Shown: positions 51,721-61,838, counted from the stretch's first letter. The stretch is 64,000 nucleotides of DNA from Lewinella sp. JB7 (GCF_024297185.1 NZ_JANCTD010000003.1:310001-374000); one strand, 5' to 3'. The notes: generated by a model not told the origin, from the sequence alone. Translations and numbers: made by a program.

Positions 51721-52359
51721 ATGGATACATCCCGGCAAATTGCCCGTCGCCTTCTGGAGGTTGGTGCCGTAAAACTACAGCCCCAGGACCCGTTTACCTG
51801 GGCCAGCGGCCTGCGCTCGCCGATCTACTGCGACAACCGGGTGTTACTTTCCTACCCCGCCATCCGCAGTGAGGTGGTGTCCGCGCTTGCGGGGGCCGCG
51901 GGAGCCATACACGGCATCGAGGGTATCGCCGGAGTGGCCACGGCCGGCATCCCCCACGGGGCACTGGTTGCCGACCGTCTGGGCTTACCCTTCATCTACG
52001 TGCGCAGCTCGGCTAAGGAACACGGTCGCCGCAACCAAATCGAGGGTCGGCTGGAAACCGGGCGCCGTTACCTGATCGTGGAAGACCTCATCTCCACCGG
52101 CGGCAGCAGCCTGAAGGCCGCCGAAGTCGTGCGGGCCGGCGGCGGCGGCGTAGCGGGGGCCCAGGCCATTTTCACCTACCAATTCCCCTCCGCCGACCGG
52201 GCCTTCCAGCACGCGGAGGTCCCCCTGACTACCGTGACCAACTACGGCACCCTGGTGGAAGAAGCCGCAAGCATGGGCACGATAACCGACGATGAGGCCG
52301 CGACGCTGGCCGACTGGCGGCAGGACCCCCGCGCCTGGAGCGATGCATTTTCCGACTGA
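51721..52359 (+). CDS. pyrE: Orotate phosphoribosyltransferase
   Basis: 212 residues from the ATG at 51721. Family blocks: FTWASGLRSPIYCDNR, GIAGVATAGIPHGALVAD, YVRSSAKEHGRRNQIEG (the mobile catalytic loop with Lys and His) and PRPP motif VEDLISTGGSS (120-130). It joins orotate to PRPP to make OMP in pyrimidine synthesis. The start codon is 20 bases from that of the divergent NUDIX gene, so their promoters must overlap each other or extend into coding DNA; TACATTGG, one mismatch from the -7 consensus, lies 17 bases upstream. Confidence 0.94.
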   Translation: MDTSRQIARRLLEVGAVKLQPQDPFTWASGLRSPIYCDNRVLLSYPAIRSEVVSALAGAAGAIHGIEGIAGVATAGIPHGALVADRLGLPFIYVRSSAKEHGRRNQIEGRLETGRRYLIVEDLISTGGSSLKAAEVVRAGGGGVAGAQAIFTYQFPSADRAFQHAEVPLTTVTNYGTLVEEAASMGTITDDEAATLADWRQDPRAWSDAFSD

Positions 52360-52443
52360 CGCCCCCGTCAAGCGAATTCTTTCCTTCCTTTACCCCCTTA
52401 CTACGTGCCCGGGCCGATATTCGCCCGCACGGACAAACACTAC

Positions 52444-53535
52444 ATGCGTATGCCAATCCTGAACGAGGACGCCGAAAAATTCCTTCACCGCTACCTGAAT
52501 AACGCTTCCCCAACCGGCTTCGAAAGTTCGGGGCAGCAGCTCTGGCTGGAGTACATCCGACCCTACGTGGACGAGGTGGGTCTGGACACCTACGGAACGG
52601 CTTACGGCGTCATCAATCCCGGCCGCGATTACCGGGTGGTCATCGAGGGTCACGCCGACGAGATCAGCTGGTTCGTACACTACATCTCGGAGGCGGGGTA
52701 CCTCTACGTGGTCCGCAACGGCGGCAGCGATCACACCATCGCGCCCTCCAAGCGGGTCAATATCCACGGAGACAAGGGAATCGTGCGCGGGGTGTTCGGC
52801 TGGCCGGCCATCCATACCCGGCGTGGAGACGACGCCAAGTTGCAGCCGAAGCTGGAAAACATATTTATCGACGTCGGCGCCAAGGACAAGGAGGAAGTTC
52901 TCGAGATGGGCGTACACGTCGGCAGTGTAATCACCTACCCCGACGAGCTGGAAGTGATGAACGACCGCTACTACTGCGGACGAGCCCTCGACAATCGCAT
53001 GGGCGGGTACTGCATCGCCCAGGTGGCTCGTCTTCTCCGCGAACGCCAGGTGGACCTCCCCTACTCCCTCTACATCGTCAATTCCGTACAGGAAGAGGTC
53101 GGGCTGCGCGGTGCCCAGATGATCGCCGAACGCATCAAGCCCCAGGTGGCCATCGTTACCGACGTGACCCACGACACCCATACGCCGATGCTCGATAAGA
53201 AGAAGGTGGGCGACGTGAAGGCCGGTAAGGGTCCCAGTATTACCTACGCCCCGGCCGTACACAACAAGTTGCTGCAACTCATCGTGGAAGCCGCCGCGGA
53301 GGGGGAAATTGACATTCAACGCGAGGCCAGTAGCCGCGTGACGGGTACTGACACCGACGCATTCGCATACTCCAACGGCGGCGTACCCTCGGCCCTCATC
53401 AGTCTGCCCCTCAAGTATATGCACACTACGGTAGAGATGGCGGCGAAGGATGACGTGGAGGGCGTGATCGAGCTGATCCTGCGCACCCTGACCAAGATCG
53501 AAGACGGTATGAGCTTCCACTACTTCGAGGTGTAA
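52444..53535 (+). CDS. M42-family glutamyl/leucyl aminopeptidase
   Basis: About 363 residues from the ATG at 52444; a GTG at 52405 and an ATG at 52450 are alternatives. M42 layout: ASPTGFESSGQQ at the start, metal ligands in EGHADEISW (His-x-Asp), GRALDNRMGG, VNSVQEEVGLRGA (catalytic Glu pair), TDVTHDTHTP, and the late PLKYMHTTVEMA. These are di-metal exopeptidases that form large tetrahedral complexes in the cytoplasm. Follows pyrE by 84 bases and precedes a UbiA-like gene by 9, so the latter two are probably co-transcribed. Confidence 0.88.
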   Translation: MRMPILNEDAEKFLHRYLNNASPTGFESSGQQLWLEYIRPYVDEVGLDTYGTAYGVINPGRDYRVVIEGHADEISWFVHYISEAGYLYVVRNGGSDHTIAPSKRVNIHGDKGIVRGVFGWPAIHTRRGDDAKLQPKLENIFIDVGAKDKEEVLEMGVHVGSVITYPDELEVMNDRYYCGRALDNRMGGYCIAQVARLLRERQVDLPYSLYIVNSVQEEVGLRGAQMIAERIKPQVAIVTDVTHDTHTPMLDKKKVGDVKAGKGPSITYAPAVHNKLLQLIVEAAAEGEIDIQREASSRVTGTDTDAFAYSNGGVPSALISLPLKYMHTTVEMAAKDDVEGVIELILRTLTKIEDGMSFHYFEV

Positions 53536-53544
53536 CCGCCCCGC

Positions 53545-54357
53545 ATGCGTAATCCACTGCTCAACTGGCTCTTCTACGGGCACTTCTGGATTGCGCTGGC
53601 AGCCACGGCCCTCAGTTGGCAGTCGACTTACCTGAATACCGGACAGACCGGCCTCCAACGCCGGCACCTGTTCGTGTTTTTCGCTACGCTGGGCGTCTAC
53701 ACGCTGCACCGCTTGCTGAGCTACCGCCGGGCCGGAAGTCATCCCACCGGGCGCCGCTACCGGTTGGTGGCCCGGGAACCCGTGGCCTCCCTGGCGGTCG
53801 GCGTGGGCGGCATCATGACGGCGCTCGTACTGGCTACCGCCCTGCCCCTGCGCACCTTTCTGCCGGTGCTGGCGGCCCTCCCGTTCACCGCCTTCTACCT
53901 GATTCCTCTTTATCCCGGCGGGCCGCGACTTCGCGACCTGGCATACCTCAAGGTGGTGTGGGTAGCCCTGGCCTGGACCCTGGTAACGGATATTTTCCCG
54001 CTCGGCTTCGGTCACCACGATTTCACCGAAACCGGCATCCGCTTCGCGCTTACCCTGGCTACGGCCCTGTTCTTCGACACCCGCGACGTGGCCCTGGACC
54101 GGCGGCAGGGCGTGCGGACCCTGGCGGGAAGTCGGCCCGGTCTGAACCGGTGGACGGGACTTACCCTGCTCACCGGCTGCGCCCTGGCCTCTTTTCTCCA
54201 CTATCCAACCGTCCAGGGAAGCGCCCTGGCCCTCGGCTACCTTAGCGGCGTCGCGATTGGTTGGCGCACCCATGCCGGTCGGGGGGAAGATTACTACGCT
54301 ACCTGGGTAAACGGCGTATTGCTACTCCCACCACTCGCTCTCTACTTGTTTGCTTAG
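53545..54357 (+). CDS. UbiA-like polytopic membrane protein
   Basis: 270 residues with eight or so hydrophobic segments. The second polyprenyl-diphosphate motif of UbiA transferases is visible (FFDTRDVALDRRQGVRTLAG), but the first NDxxDxxxD motif is replaced by GVYTLHRLLSYRR, so normal Mg-pyrophosphate binding is doubtful. It may be a diverged UbiA enzyme or a non-catalytic relative; similar Bacteroidota proteins are usually called hypothetical. Its 3' end overlaps the FGGY kinase gene on the other strand by 36 bases. Confidence 0.6.
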   Translation: MRNPLLNWLFYGHFWIALAATALSWQSTYLNTGQTGLQRRHLFVFFATLGVYTLHRLLSYRRAGSHPTGRRYRLVAREPVASLAVGVGGIMTALVLATALPLRTFLPVLAALPFTAFYLIPLYPGGPRLRDLAYLKVVWVALAWTLVTDIFPLGFGHHDFTETGIRFALTLATALFFDTRDVALDRRQGVRTLAGSRPGLNRWTGLTLLTGCALASFLHYPTVQGSALALGYLSGVAIGWRTHAGRGEDYYATWVNGVLLLPPLALYLFA

Positions 54358-55680
54358 CGCCCGCCGCACCATAAGCGCGGCCCCGTACGCACTCGCCTGG
54401 GGGGTACCGGCAACCTCCACGCGGCGTCCCGACCGTTCAGCGAGGAGCTTCACCCAGGCGTCGGCACGGGTGAAGCCGCCGCTGGCGTAAATGACCTCCG
54501 CGGGACAGCTTGCTTCCTCCACCTGACGGAGGATCTCGACGATGTTGTCCGTCACGCCCAGCAGCACGGCCCGGGCGATGTCGGTTGCCGTGTGGTGACC
54601 ACGCAGTCCCCGCAGCGACGCCGTAGCCAGGGCATCCCAGATCGGGGCCCGCTCACCGAAGAGGAAGGGCTCAAAACTCAGGTCGCAGTCCTCCGCCTTC
54701 GCCGCGGCTTCCACCATTTCCCCGATGTCGGCGAAGTGCCCCCGCAGCAGCTCGTAAGTCCACTCGAGCACCTTTCCCCCGTTGTTGGAGGCCCCGCCGA
54801 GTACCCTCAGGTCATCGTAGAGCAGGTAGTTGAACAGCTGGTGGTCCGTAGCGGCCGGCCGTCCGCGGTGGGTCACGCGCACCGCTCCGCTAGTTCCAAT
54901 AGTTAGTGATACCCGCCCCGGCTCCGTGATGCCGCTGCCCAGATTGGCCAAGCAACCGTCGGAGCCGCCGATGATCAGGGGGATGTCCGTCACCCCGAGG
55001 CGCTTACCTACGTCGGGGCGCCACTGGAGTCGGGTATCCCCGGGTACAACGCGGGGGAGTTTAAGCTCGAGGGGCTCGTCTCCGCCCGCCAGGCGCAGGG
55101 CTTCCTCATCCCAGGTCCGGGTGTCCAGATCGAGCATTCCGGTGGCACTGGCGAGTTGTTCGTCGAGCACCGGGCCGTTCGTCGTCCACTGATCGACGAG
55201 GAACGATTTGAGGTCGGCCAGGTACACCCCGCCCTTCAGAAGCTCCGGCTGGTGGAGGGTCATCCACCGCAGTTTAACCAGCGGCGACATCGGATGCACC
55301 GGCGTGCCCGTTCTTTTGAGGAGGCGGGAACGCAGGAGCGGAGAAAAATCACCCATTACCTGCTGGGGCCGGACATCCGCCCAGGTAACGATGGGCCCGG
55401 TCGGTTCCCCCCGTGCATCGAGCAGCAGTACGCCGTGCATGGGGCAACTGATGCCCAGCCCGGCCACCGGCCGGGTGAGGGAAGCCACCAGATCGGTGAG
55501 CAGGGATTCGGCTACGTCCAGGATCGTCCGGGCGTCCTGGACGGCCGCGCCCGGCGAGGGGTGGCGGAGGGGGTAGTCGCCACTGCGTTCGTCGATCAGG
55601 GTTCCTTCCTTGGTGAAGGCGCAAATTTTAGCGGAGGTCGTGCCGAGATCGAGACCGAGGTAGAGTGCGTCAGGGGGCAT
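54322..55680 (-). CDS. FGGY-family carbohydrate kinase (gluconokinase-like)
   Basis: 452 residues. FGGY fold: LGLDLGTTSAKICAF (phosphate 1), GISCPMHGVLLLD, SPLVKLRWM, IGGSDGCLANLGSG (phosphate 2), SLTIGTSGAVR, FLFGERAPIWD and the final adenosine block YASGGFTRADAWVKLLAE. The pattern GERAPxWD and the MHG block fit the gluconate/xylulose kinase branch best, but the sugar cannot be fixed. It would phosphorylate its sugar with ATP in the cytoplasm. Its first base lies 76 bases from the GTG of the divergent S9 peptidase gene. Confidence 0.85.
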   Translation of the reverse strand: MPPDALYLGLDLGTTSAKICAFTKEGTLIDERSGDYPLRHPSPGAAVQDARTILDVAESLLTDLVASLTRPVAGLGISCPMHGVLLLDARGEPTGPIVTWADVRPQQVMGDFSPLLRSRLLKRTGTPVHPMSPLVKLRWMTLHQPELLKGGVYLADLKSFLVDQWTTNGPVLDEQLASATGMLDLDTRTWDEEALRLAGGDEPLELKLPRVVPGDTRLQWRPDVGKRLGVTDIPLIIGGSDGCLANLGSGITEPGRVSLTIGTSGAVRVTHRGRPAATDHQLFNYLLYDDLRVLGGASNNGGKVLEWTYELLRGHFADIGEMVEAAAKAEDCDLSFEPFLFGERAPIWDALATASLRGLRGHHTATDIARAVLLGVTDNIVEILRQVEEASCPAEVIYASGGFTRADAWVKLLAERSGRRVEVAGTPQASAYGAALMVRRALSKQVESEWWE

Positions 55681-55756
55681 GCGCGTAAAGATAGTTCGGT
55701 GGGTCAGACTCCCATTCGGCTCGCGTATATTTACGGCTTACCCTAAACCGCCCCCC

Positions 55757-58504
55757 GTGAGATACCTGGCTACTCTAGCTCTTCTGCTCCTTTATTGCAC
55801 CTGCGTCCCCGCCCAAAAAGCCATCGAAGTGGCCGATATGCAGGCCTGGAAACAGATCCGGGGAGAACGCATCAGCGCCGACGGCAGCCACGTCCTCTAT
55901 ACCCTGACCCCCGACGTGGGCGACGCCGAAGCGATCGTATACCGGACGACCGACCAGCGCGAATGGCGCTTCCCCCGGCTGGAAGACGCGACCTTTTCCT
56001 ACGATGGGAAGTACCTGATCGGCCTGGTCAAACCCACCCGCGATACCGTCCTGGAATACAAGCGCCGGGAAAAGACCAAGGAGTTAAAGCAGCTCGACAC
56101 CCTCCTGGTCTGGGATCTGCAGTCCGACACGCCCCGCCGCTTCCCCAACGTCTACGACTTTAAGATCAGCGAGCGCTCGGCCGACGTGTACGCCTACACC
56201 ACTAAATCGCTGCTCGCCGACAGCCTGCGCAAGGACCTCGACAAGGATGCCAGTCGCCTGCTGGTGCGCAAGTTCAGCAACCAGGACAGCTTTTACCTGG
56301 AGGGTGTGATGGAGTACCGGGTGGCGCGGGATCAGCCCATCGTCGTGGCCCGTCGGACGGCCAAGGACAGCACCTGGACCGACGGCGTGCTGCGCATCGA
56401 CCCCAGCGAAGTGGAGTGGCAGACGCTCAGCAGCGGGCCGGCTAAGTTCAGCGGGCTGAACATCAGTTATGACGGTAAGCAGGTCGCCTTCCTCAGTTCC
56501 GAGAAGGATGCCGAAGGCAAGCAGCCGCCCTTCCACCTGCATTACTGGTCGAGCGGAAGTGACTCGGCCTACATGGTGACGGGTCGTGACATGAGCTGGC
56601 TGCCCAAGGGTTACCGCATCAGCGACGACCGGCGGCCGGAATTCAGCGAGGACGGCAAGTACCTTTTCTTCGGTACCACCCCCCGCCGCCCGGAACTCGA
56701 CAGCAGCGCCATTGCCAGCGAAATGGCGGACGTAGAGGTATGGACCACCGAAGATCCGCTGCTCTACACCCAGCAGAACAACAATCTGGAACAGGACCGG
56801 AAATTCACTTACCTGGCCATGTACCGCACCGGAGCGGACGAGTTTTTGCAGCTCGCCACGCCGGAATTTCCGGAAAGCAGTCAGCCCCGGGATAACCGCG
56901 GCCGCTACGTGATGCTCTACAACGACAGCCCCTACACCAAGCAGACTATGTGGGAAGGCGGACCGGCGGCCCGGGACATCGTCGTCGTCGACCTGACCAA
57001 CGGAAAGCGCACGTCGGCGGTGTCGGGGGAATCGGGTTACTTCAGCTGGTCGCCCACCGGGAAATACATCAGTTGGTACAATCCCGTGGACTCGGTCTAC
57101 CGCACCTTCGACGTGGAAGACAACGAACTGAACACCATTACCTCGCGCGAACTGGGCATCTTCTACGACGAGCGCAACGATCAGCCTAATGATCCCTCCC
57201 CCTACGGCGTGGCCGGCTGGTTGGAAGACGATAAAGGCATCATCATTTACGACCGTTACGATTTGTGGCGCATTCACCCCGACCGGGAGGGCGACGCCGA
57301 GCGCCTCACCCGCGGGCGCGAAGCCGGCATCGAGTACCGCTACTACGATCTGGACAAGGAACGGGATGCCGTAGACGAAACCATGGTGCTGGTGACCCAA
57401 CGCGACGCGGACTACCACGGAGGATTCGCCCTGCTGAAACCCGACGGCCAGATCAGTCAACTGGCGACCGGCCCGTACGTCTACGACAATTTCAGCAAGG
57501 CCCGACTGGCGGAACGCTACCTGTATACCCGGGAGAGCTACACGGATTTTCCCGACTTGCGCCTGACCGACGCCCTGACGAAAACGGGCACGGTAATCTC
57601 CGCGGCGAACCCACAGCAGTCGGACTACAACTGGGGTACGGCGGAAGAATACCGCTGGATCGACCACGAGGGGCGGGAGCTCCGGGGTCTACTGATCAAA
57701 CCCGCCGGCTTCGACTCCACCAAGCAGTACCCCCTGTTGGTCAATTTCTACGAACGCAGCAGCGAGGGTCTTTACCGCCACCGGACGCCCGTACCCGGCC
57801 GATCCTCCATCAACTACCCGCACTACTCGAGCCGCGGCTACGTAATCTTTAATCCGGACGTCATCTACCGGGAGGGTTACCCCGGCGAAAGCGCCTACAA
57901 CTGCGTGATGAGCGGCGTAAGTAGCCTGCTGATGGAAGGGTACATCGACAAGCAACGCATCGGCCTGCAGGGGCACAGTTGGGGGGGCTACCAAGCGGCC
58001 TATCTGGCCACTAAAACGGACCTCTTCGCCGCCATCGAGTCGGGCGCGCCCGTTGTGAACATGTTTTCGGCCTACGGGGGCATCCGTTGGGGCAGCGGCC
58101 TGAGCCGGCAATTCCAGTATGAGCGTACCCAGAGCCGGATCGGAGGAAGCCCGTGGCAGTATCCGCTGCGCTACCTGGAGAACTCCCCCATCTTCACGAC
58201 CGATAAGGTCAATACGCCGGTCCTGATCCTGCACAACGACGAGGACGGCGCCGTGCCCTGGTACCAGGGGATCGAGTGGTTCACGGCCCTTCGCCGACTG
58301 GGGAAGCCCGCCTGGTTCCTCAATTACCGGGGCGAGCCCCACTGGCCCGTCAAGGCACCGAACCGGGCCGACTTCCAGACCCGTATGAGTCAATTCTTCG
58401 ACTACTACCTACTGGGTGCGCCCCTGCCGGCATGGATGGAAAAAGGCGTAAGTCCGCTGGAGCGGGGAATCGATCAGAACCTGGAACTCACGGGGGAGAA
58501 ATAA
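55757..58504 (+). CDS. Secreted S9 prolyl oligopeptidase-family peptidase
   Basis: 915 residues from the GTG at 55757, where a signal peptide begins (RYLATLALLLLYCTCVPAQ); the longer frame upstream is not supported. N-terminal WD/propeller-like half with repeated DGK blocks, then the alpha/beta-hydrolase half with nucleophile Ser741 in GHSWGGY, Asp830 in DEDGAVPW and His862 in GEPHWPV. It is larger than classical dipeptidyl peptidases and fits the Bacteroidota S9 group with a long propeller. Exported peptidase for peptide breakdown. A -7-like TATATTTA lies about 22 bases before the start. Confidence 0.88.
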   Translation: MRYLATLALLLLYCTCVPAQKAIEVADMQAWKQIRGERISADGSHVLYTLTPDVGDAEAIVYRTTDQREWRFPRLEDATFSYDGKYLIGLVKPTRDTVLEYKRREKTKELKQLDTLLVWDLQSDTPRRFPNVYDFKISERSADVYAYTTKSLLADSLRKDLDKDASRLLVRKFSNQDSFYLEGVMEYRVARDQPIVVARRTAKDSTWTDGVLRIDPSEVEWQTLSSGPAKFSGLNISYDGKQVAFLSSEKDAEGKQPPFHLHYWSSGSDSAYMVTGRDMSWLPKGYRISDDRRPEFSEDGKYLFFGTTPRRPELDSSAIASEMADVEVWTTEDPLLYTQQNNNLEQDRKFTYLAMYRTGADEFLQLATPEFPESSQPRDNRGRYVMLYNDSPYTKQTMWEGGPAARDIVVVDLTNGKRTSAVSGESGYFSWSPTGKYISWYNPVDSVYRTFDVEDNELNTITSRELGIFYDERNDQPNDPSPYGVAGWLEDDKGIIIYDRYDLWRIHPDREGDAERLTRGREAGIEYRYYDLDKERDAVDETMVLVTQRDADYHGGFALLKPDGQISQLATGPYVYDNFSKARLAERYLYTRESYTDFPDLRLTDALTKTGTVISAANPQQSDYNWGTAEEYRWIDHEGRELRGLLIKPAGFDSTKQYPLLVNFYERSSEGLYRHRTPVPGRSSINYPHYSSRGYVIFNPDVIYREGYPGESAYNCVMSGVSSLLMEGYIDKQRIGLQGHSWGGYQAAYLATKTDLFAAIESGAPVVNMFSAYGGIRWGSGLSRQFQYERTQSRIGGSPWQYPLRYLENSPIFTTDKVNTPVLILHNDEDGAVPWYQGIEWFTALRRLGKPAWFLNYRGEPHWPVKAPNRADFQTRMSQFFDYYLLGAPLPAWMEKGVSPLERGIDQNLELTGEK

Positions 58505-59264
58505 GCATGCGCAGGGCCCGCAGATCGAATGCTCGTGACAAGCCGTCGGCCAGCGTCAGCTCCAGCCTACCCTCCCGCGATACCCCGGTAATGTAGCCCG
58601 CGAAATCCTCCTCCGTGTCGGTATTCCGGAACCGGGACCACTGCCCCAGGCGGTACAGTCCCCGCAGGTAGGTAGCCGACAGCAACGCCTGCCGCCCCGG
58701 AAGCGTGAGTGAATATCCCTCCCGCAGCAGCGAGAAAAGAGTGTCCCGCACCCGCTCCAGGTCCAGCACTCCCCCGGTGAGTTGCCGCAGGGAGGTGGCC
58801 GTCGTGTTCAGTACCGGCGGAAAGGCCATCTCGTTGACGTTCAGGCCGATGCCGGCCACGGACCACTGCACCGTGCTACCGCGCAGGCCGTTCTGGATGA
58901 GGATGCCGGCGATCTTCCGGTCACCCACGTAGATGTCGTTGGGCCATTTGGTGCGAACAGTGGTGCCTAAATCGGCGGGAAGGAACCGGCGCACGGTATC
59001 GGCAACCGCGATGGAGATGAATTCGGTAAGCACGAAGAGCCGGTCGACTGACAGATGGTCAGGCCGCAGCAGGACGCTGAGGGTCAGATTGTCGCCCGGC
59101 GTCGCGTGCCAGAAATTACTTCCCTGGCCCCGGCCCGCGAATTGCTCGTCGGTGGTGAAGACCGCGCCGTCGGCCAGCCCTTCTCCCGCCGCCAGGGCCT
59201 GTAGCATGGCCGAATTGGTGGAGGCAACCCGCGCAAAGTGGCGGGCAACTTTAGGAATAAGCAA
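58488..59264 (-). CDS. birA: Biotin--[acetyl-CoA carboxylase] ligase
   Basis: 258 residues from a TTG; no ATG or GTG lies before the conserved VASTNSAM, so a non-ATG start seems real. Motifs: STN..., FAGRGQGSNFWH (biotinyl-AMP loop; the usual GRGR is GRGQ), TKWPNDIYVGDRKIAGILIQ and SVAGIGLNVN. It activates biotin and attaches it to carboxylase carrier proteins. There is no N-terminal DNA-binding domain, so it is a monofunctional ligase, not a repressor. Its 3' end overlaps the S9 peptidase gene by 17 bases. Confidence 0.88.
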   Translation of the reverse strand: MLIPKVARHFARVASTNSAMLQALAAGEGLADGAVFTTDEQFAGRGQGSNFWHATPGDNLTLSVLLRPDHLSVDRLFVLTEFISIAVADTVRRFLPADLGTTVRTKWPNDIYVGDRKIAGILIQNGLRGSTVQWSVAGIGLNVNEMAFPPVLNTTATSLRQLTGGVLDLERVRDTLFSLLREGYSLTLPGRQALLSATYLRGLYRLGQWSRFRNTDTEEDFAGYITGVSREGRLELTLADGLSRAFDLRALRMLISPP

Positions 59265-59330
59265 ATTGTTTGTTTTACACTATTCTTCCCGGAATGGTAT
59301 TTGCTACCTTCATAATCCTAAAATGTCGAT

Positions 59331-59723
59331 TTGAATACATCCACCAAAGCCGCGCGTACGGCCGTCAGTCCGAAGATGGAACAGCGGCTCGACGTCATCC
59401 TGGACAGCATCCGGGACATCAAAGGTAAGAACATCGTCCGCCTCGATCTGCGGAAGCTGGACGATCGCCCAGCGGAGTTCTTCTTCATCTGCGAGGGGGA
59501 ATCCACCACTCAGGTTCGGGCCATCGCGGAAAACGTGCAGAAGCGCATGAAGCAGGAACTGGGTGAGTACACCAAGAATACGACCGGTTCCCGACCGGCC
59601 AATTGGGTCTGCCTGGATTTCTTCGATACGGTCGTCCACGTATTTTACCCCGAGACCCGGGCCTTTTACCAGATCGAGGATCTGTGGAGCGACGGAGTCG
59701 CGACAGAATTCGAGAGCCTGTAG
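59331..59723 (+). CDS. rsfS: Ribosome silencing factor
   Basis: 130 residues from a TTG at 59331; an ATG at 59376 is the alternative. RsfS core: DIKGKNIVRLDLRKLDDR, FFFICEGESTTQVRAIAENVQ, NWVCLDFFDTVVHVFYPETRAFYQIEDLWSD. It binds ribosomal protein uL14 and keeps the subunits apart when nutrients run short. In Bacteroidota rsfS commonly sits next to ftsH, as here (65 bases), and near the biotin ligase gene, which is divergent 66 bases to the left. Confidence 0.88.
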   Translation: MNTSTKAARTAVSPKMEQRLDVILDSIRDIKGKNIVRLDLRKLDDRPAEFFFICEGESTTQVRAIAENVQKRMKQELGEYTKNTTGSRPANWVCLDFFDTVVHVFYPETRAFYQIEDLWSDGVATEFESL

Positions 59724-59788
59724 AGGCCTTCCGCCAAAATATGTGTAGTCAGCCAACGAAAAGCCGGTCCGCACGTTAGCCTAAAGAT

Positions 59789-61780
59789 ATGAGCACAAAC
59801 AATCAGAATTCCAACCCCGAGGGTTCCGGTGGTCCTAAGTTCCAGAGCTACTGGATTTATGCGATCATGTCCGTAGTCCTCCTGGCCCTCGTGCTGACCA
59901 ACTGGGGTACCGGTGCTTCCAGCGAGATCGATCTTAATCGCCTCAATTCCATGATCAAGGACGAGGCCATCGAGAGCATCAAGCTGGTCAACAACGACCG
60001 GGCCGAGATCTTCATCAAGGAAGAGAAAAAATCCGAGACCCAGTACAAGGACGCCGCTCCCGAAGGAATGGGCGGTGCTCGCTACGACTACTACCTGGAG
60101 GTCACGGACCCCACTTCGTTCAATAACTTCGTCAACGCCGCCTACGAAGAACTCGACGTGCCCTTCGCCGACCGCGTCCGCGTCGACGCGGAAAAACGGA
60201 CGGATTACCTGGGCAATGCCCTGCAGTGGCTCCTTCCCCTGGCCGTGATCGCCTTCATCTGGATCATTCTCATGCGCCGACTCGGCAGCGGCGGCGGCGG
60301 TCCCGGTGGCCAGATCTTCAACATCGGCAAGTCAAAGGCCACGCTGTTCGATCAGAACAGTAAGGTAAACATCACTTTCGCCGACGTTGCCGGCCTCGAC
60401 GAGGCCAAGGAAGAGGTCATGGAAGTGGTTGACTTTCTGAAGAATCCCAAAAAATACACCGCACTGGGCGGAAAGATCCCCAAGGGTGTACTCCTCGTAG
60501 GCCCTCCCGGCACCGGCAAAACGCTGCTGGCCAAGGCGGTCGCCGGTGAAGCCGGCGTGCCTTTCTTCACCATGTCAGGCTCCGACTTTGTCGAGATGTT
60601 CGTCGGGGTAGGCGCCTCCCGGGTACGGGACCTCTTCAAGCAGGCCCGGGAAAAAGCCCCCTGTATCATCTTCATCGACGAGATCGATGCCATCGGTCGG
60701 GCCCGTGGCCGCGCCAATATGCAGGGCGGCAACGATGAGCGTGAGAATACTCTCAACCAGCTGCTGGTCGAAATGGACGGCTTCAGCACCGATAAGGGCG
60801 TCATTCTCATGGCCGCCACCAACCGCCCCGACGTACTCGATTCAGCGCTGCTACGTCCCGGTCGCTTCGACCGGCAGATCGGCATCGACCGCCCGGATCT
60901 CAAGGGCCGCGAAGCCATCTTCAAGGTTCACCTCAAGACGATCAAAACCAACGAAACGGTTACGGCCGATGTACTGGCCGAAATGACGCCGGGCTTTGCC
61001 GGTGCGGAGATCGCCAACATCTGTAACGAAGCCGCCCTCATCGCCGCGCGGCGCAACCAGGACAGCATCGGACTGGACGATTTCAACTATGCTCTCGACA
61101 AAGTGATCGGTGGCCTGGAGAAGAAGAACAAGCTCATCTCGCCCGACGAGAAGAAGATCATCGCTTACCACGAAGCCGGTCACGCGATCTGTGGTTGGTA
61201 CCTGGAACACGCCATGCCCCTGGTGAAAGTGACCATCGTACCCCGCGGGGTCGCCGCCCTCGGGTACGCCCAGTACCTCCCGAAGGAACAGTACATCACC
61301 CGCACGGAACAGATGCTCGATATGATGTGCATGACCTTCGGAGGCCGCGCCGCCGAAGAGGTGGTCTTCAACCAGATCAGTACCGGAGCGCAGAATGACC
61401 TTGACAAGGTTACTAAGATGGGCTACGACATGATCACCGTCTACGGAATGAACCCCGAGGTAGGTCAGGTCAGCTTTTACGGAATGAGCCGCGATGTCTA
61501 TCAGCGTCCCTACTCCGACGACACGGCTACCCTGATCGACGATCAGGTGAGGGCCTTGCTCCAGGGCCAGTACGAGCGCGCCAAGAAACTTTTGCAGGCC
61601 AAGCGTTCCGAGGTGAACAAGCTGGCGGAAGCACTTCTCGAAAAGGAAGTACTGAGCCGCAAGGACCTGGAAGAGCTTATCGGTCCCCGTCCAGCCGACG
61701 CGGAAGAGGGCTACCAGGAATGGGCCGGCGTGGTGGACAATTCCCACGACATGGACAATAACGGCGTAATTACACCTTAG
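59789..61780 (+). CDS. ftsH: ATP-dependent zinc metalloprotease FtsH
   Basis: 663 residues. Two membrane segments (about 22-40 and 147-166), an extracytoplasmic domain between them, an AAA+ domain with Walker A GPPGTGKT (238-245), Walker B and the second-region-of-homology [11 protein letters not shown] block, and the M41 protease with HEAGH at 461-465. It degrades unneeded or misfolded membrane and soluble proteins. Length is normal. A strong terminator follows the stop, so the next gene is a separate unit. Confidence 0.96.
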   Translation: MSTNNQNSNPEGSGGPKFQSYWIYAIMSVVLLALVLTNWGTGASSEIDLNRLNSMIKDEAIESIKLVNNDRAEIFIKEEKKSETQYKDAAPEGMGGARYDYYLEVTDPTSFNNFVNAAYEELDVPFADRVRVDAEKRTDYLGNALQWLLPLAVIAFIWIILMRRLGSGGGGPGGQIFNIGKSKATLFDQNSKVNITFADVAGLDEAKEEVMEVVDFLKNPKKYTALGGKIPKGVLLVGPPGTGKTLLAKAVAGEAGVPFFTMSGSDFVEMFVGVGASRVRDLFKQAREKAPCIIFIDEIDAIGRARGRANMQGGNDERENTLNQLLVEMDGFSTDKGVILMAATNRPDVLDSALLRPGRFDRQIGIDRPDLKGREAIFKVHLKTIKTNETVTADVLAEMTPGFAGAEIANICNEAALIAARRNQDSIGLDDFNYALDKVIGGLEKKNKLISPDEKKIIAYHEAGHAICGWYLEHAMPLVKVTIVPRGVAALGYAQYLPKEQYITRTEQMLDMMCMTFGGRAAEEVVFNQISTGAQNDLDKVTKMGYDMITVYGMNPEVGQVSFYGMSRDVYQRPYSDDTATLIDDQVRALLQGQYERAKKLLQAKRSEVNKLAEALLEKEVLSRKDLEELIGPRPADAEEGYQEWAGVVDNSHDMDNNGVITP

Positions 61781-61804
61781 TACTTTACCGCCCCCCCGAA
61801 CACG

Positions 61805-61838
61805 AAGGCCCCGTAATACGTTTACGGGGCCTTTTTCC
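61805..61838 (+). terminator. Intrinsic terminator after ftsH
   Basis: Perfect 12-bp stem AAGGCCCCGTAA / TTACGGGGCCTT with a five-base loop, followed by T-rich DNA. It begins 24 bases after the ftsH stop. Confidence 0.9.

Noticed and set aside
54322-55680. FGGY kinase and uxuA as one hexuronate pathway cluster
   Set aside because: They are about 43 kb apart and the kinase substrate is not certain.
56084-57667. Long minus-strand open frame (about 527 codons) antisense to the S9 peptidase gene
   Set aside because: Shadow of a clear secreted peptidase with an intact catalytic triad; no motif or start signal of its own.
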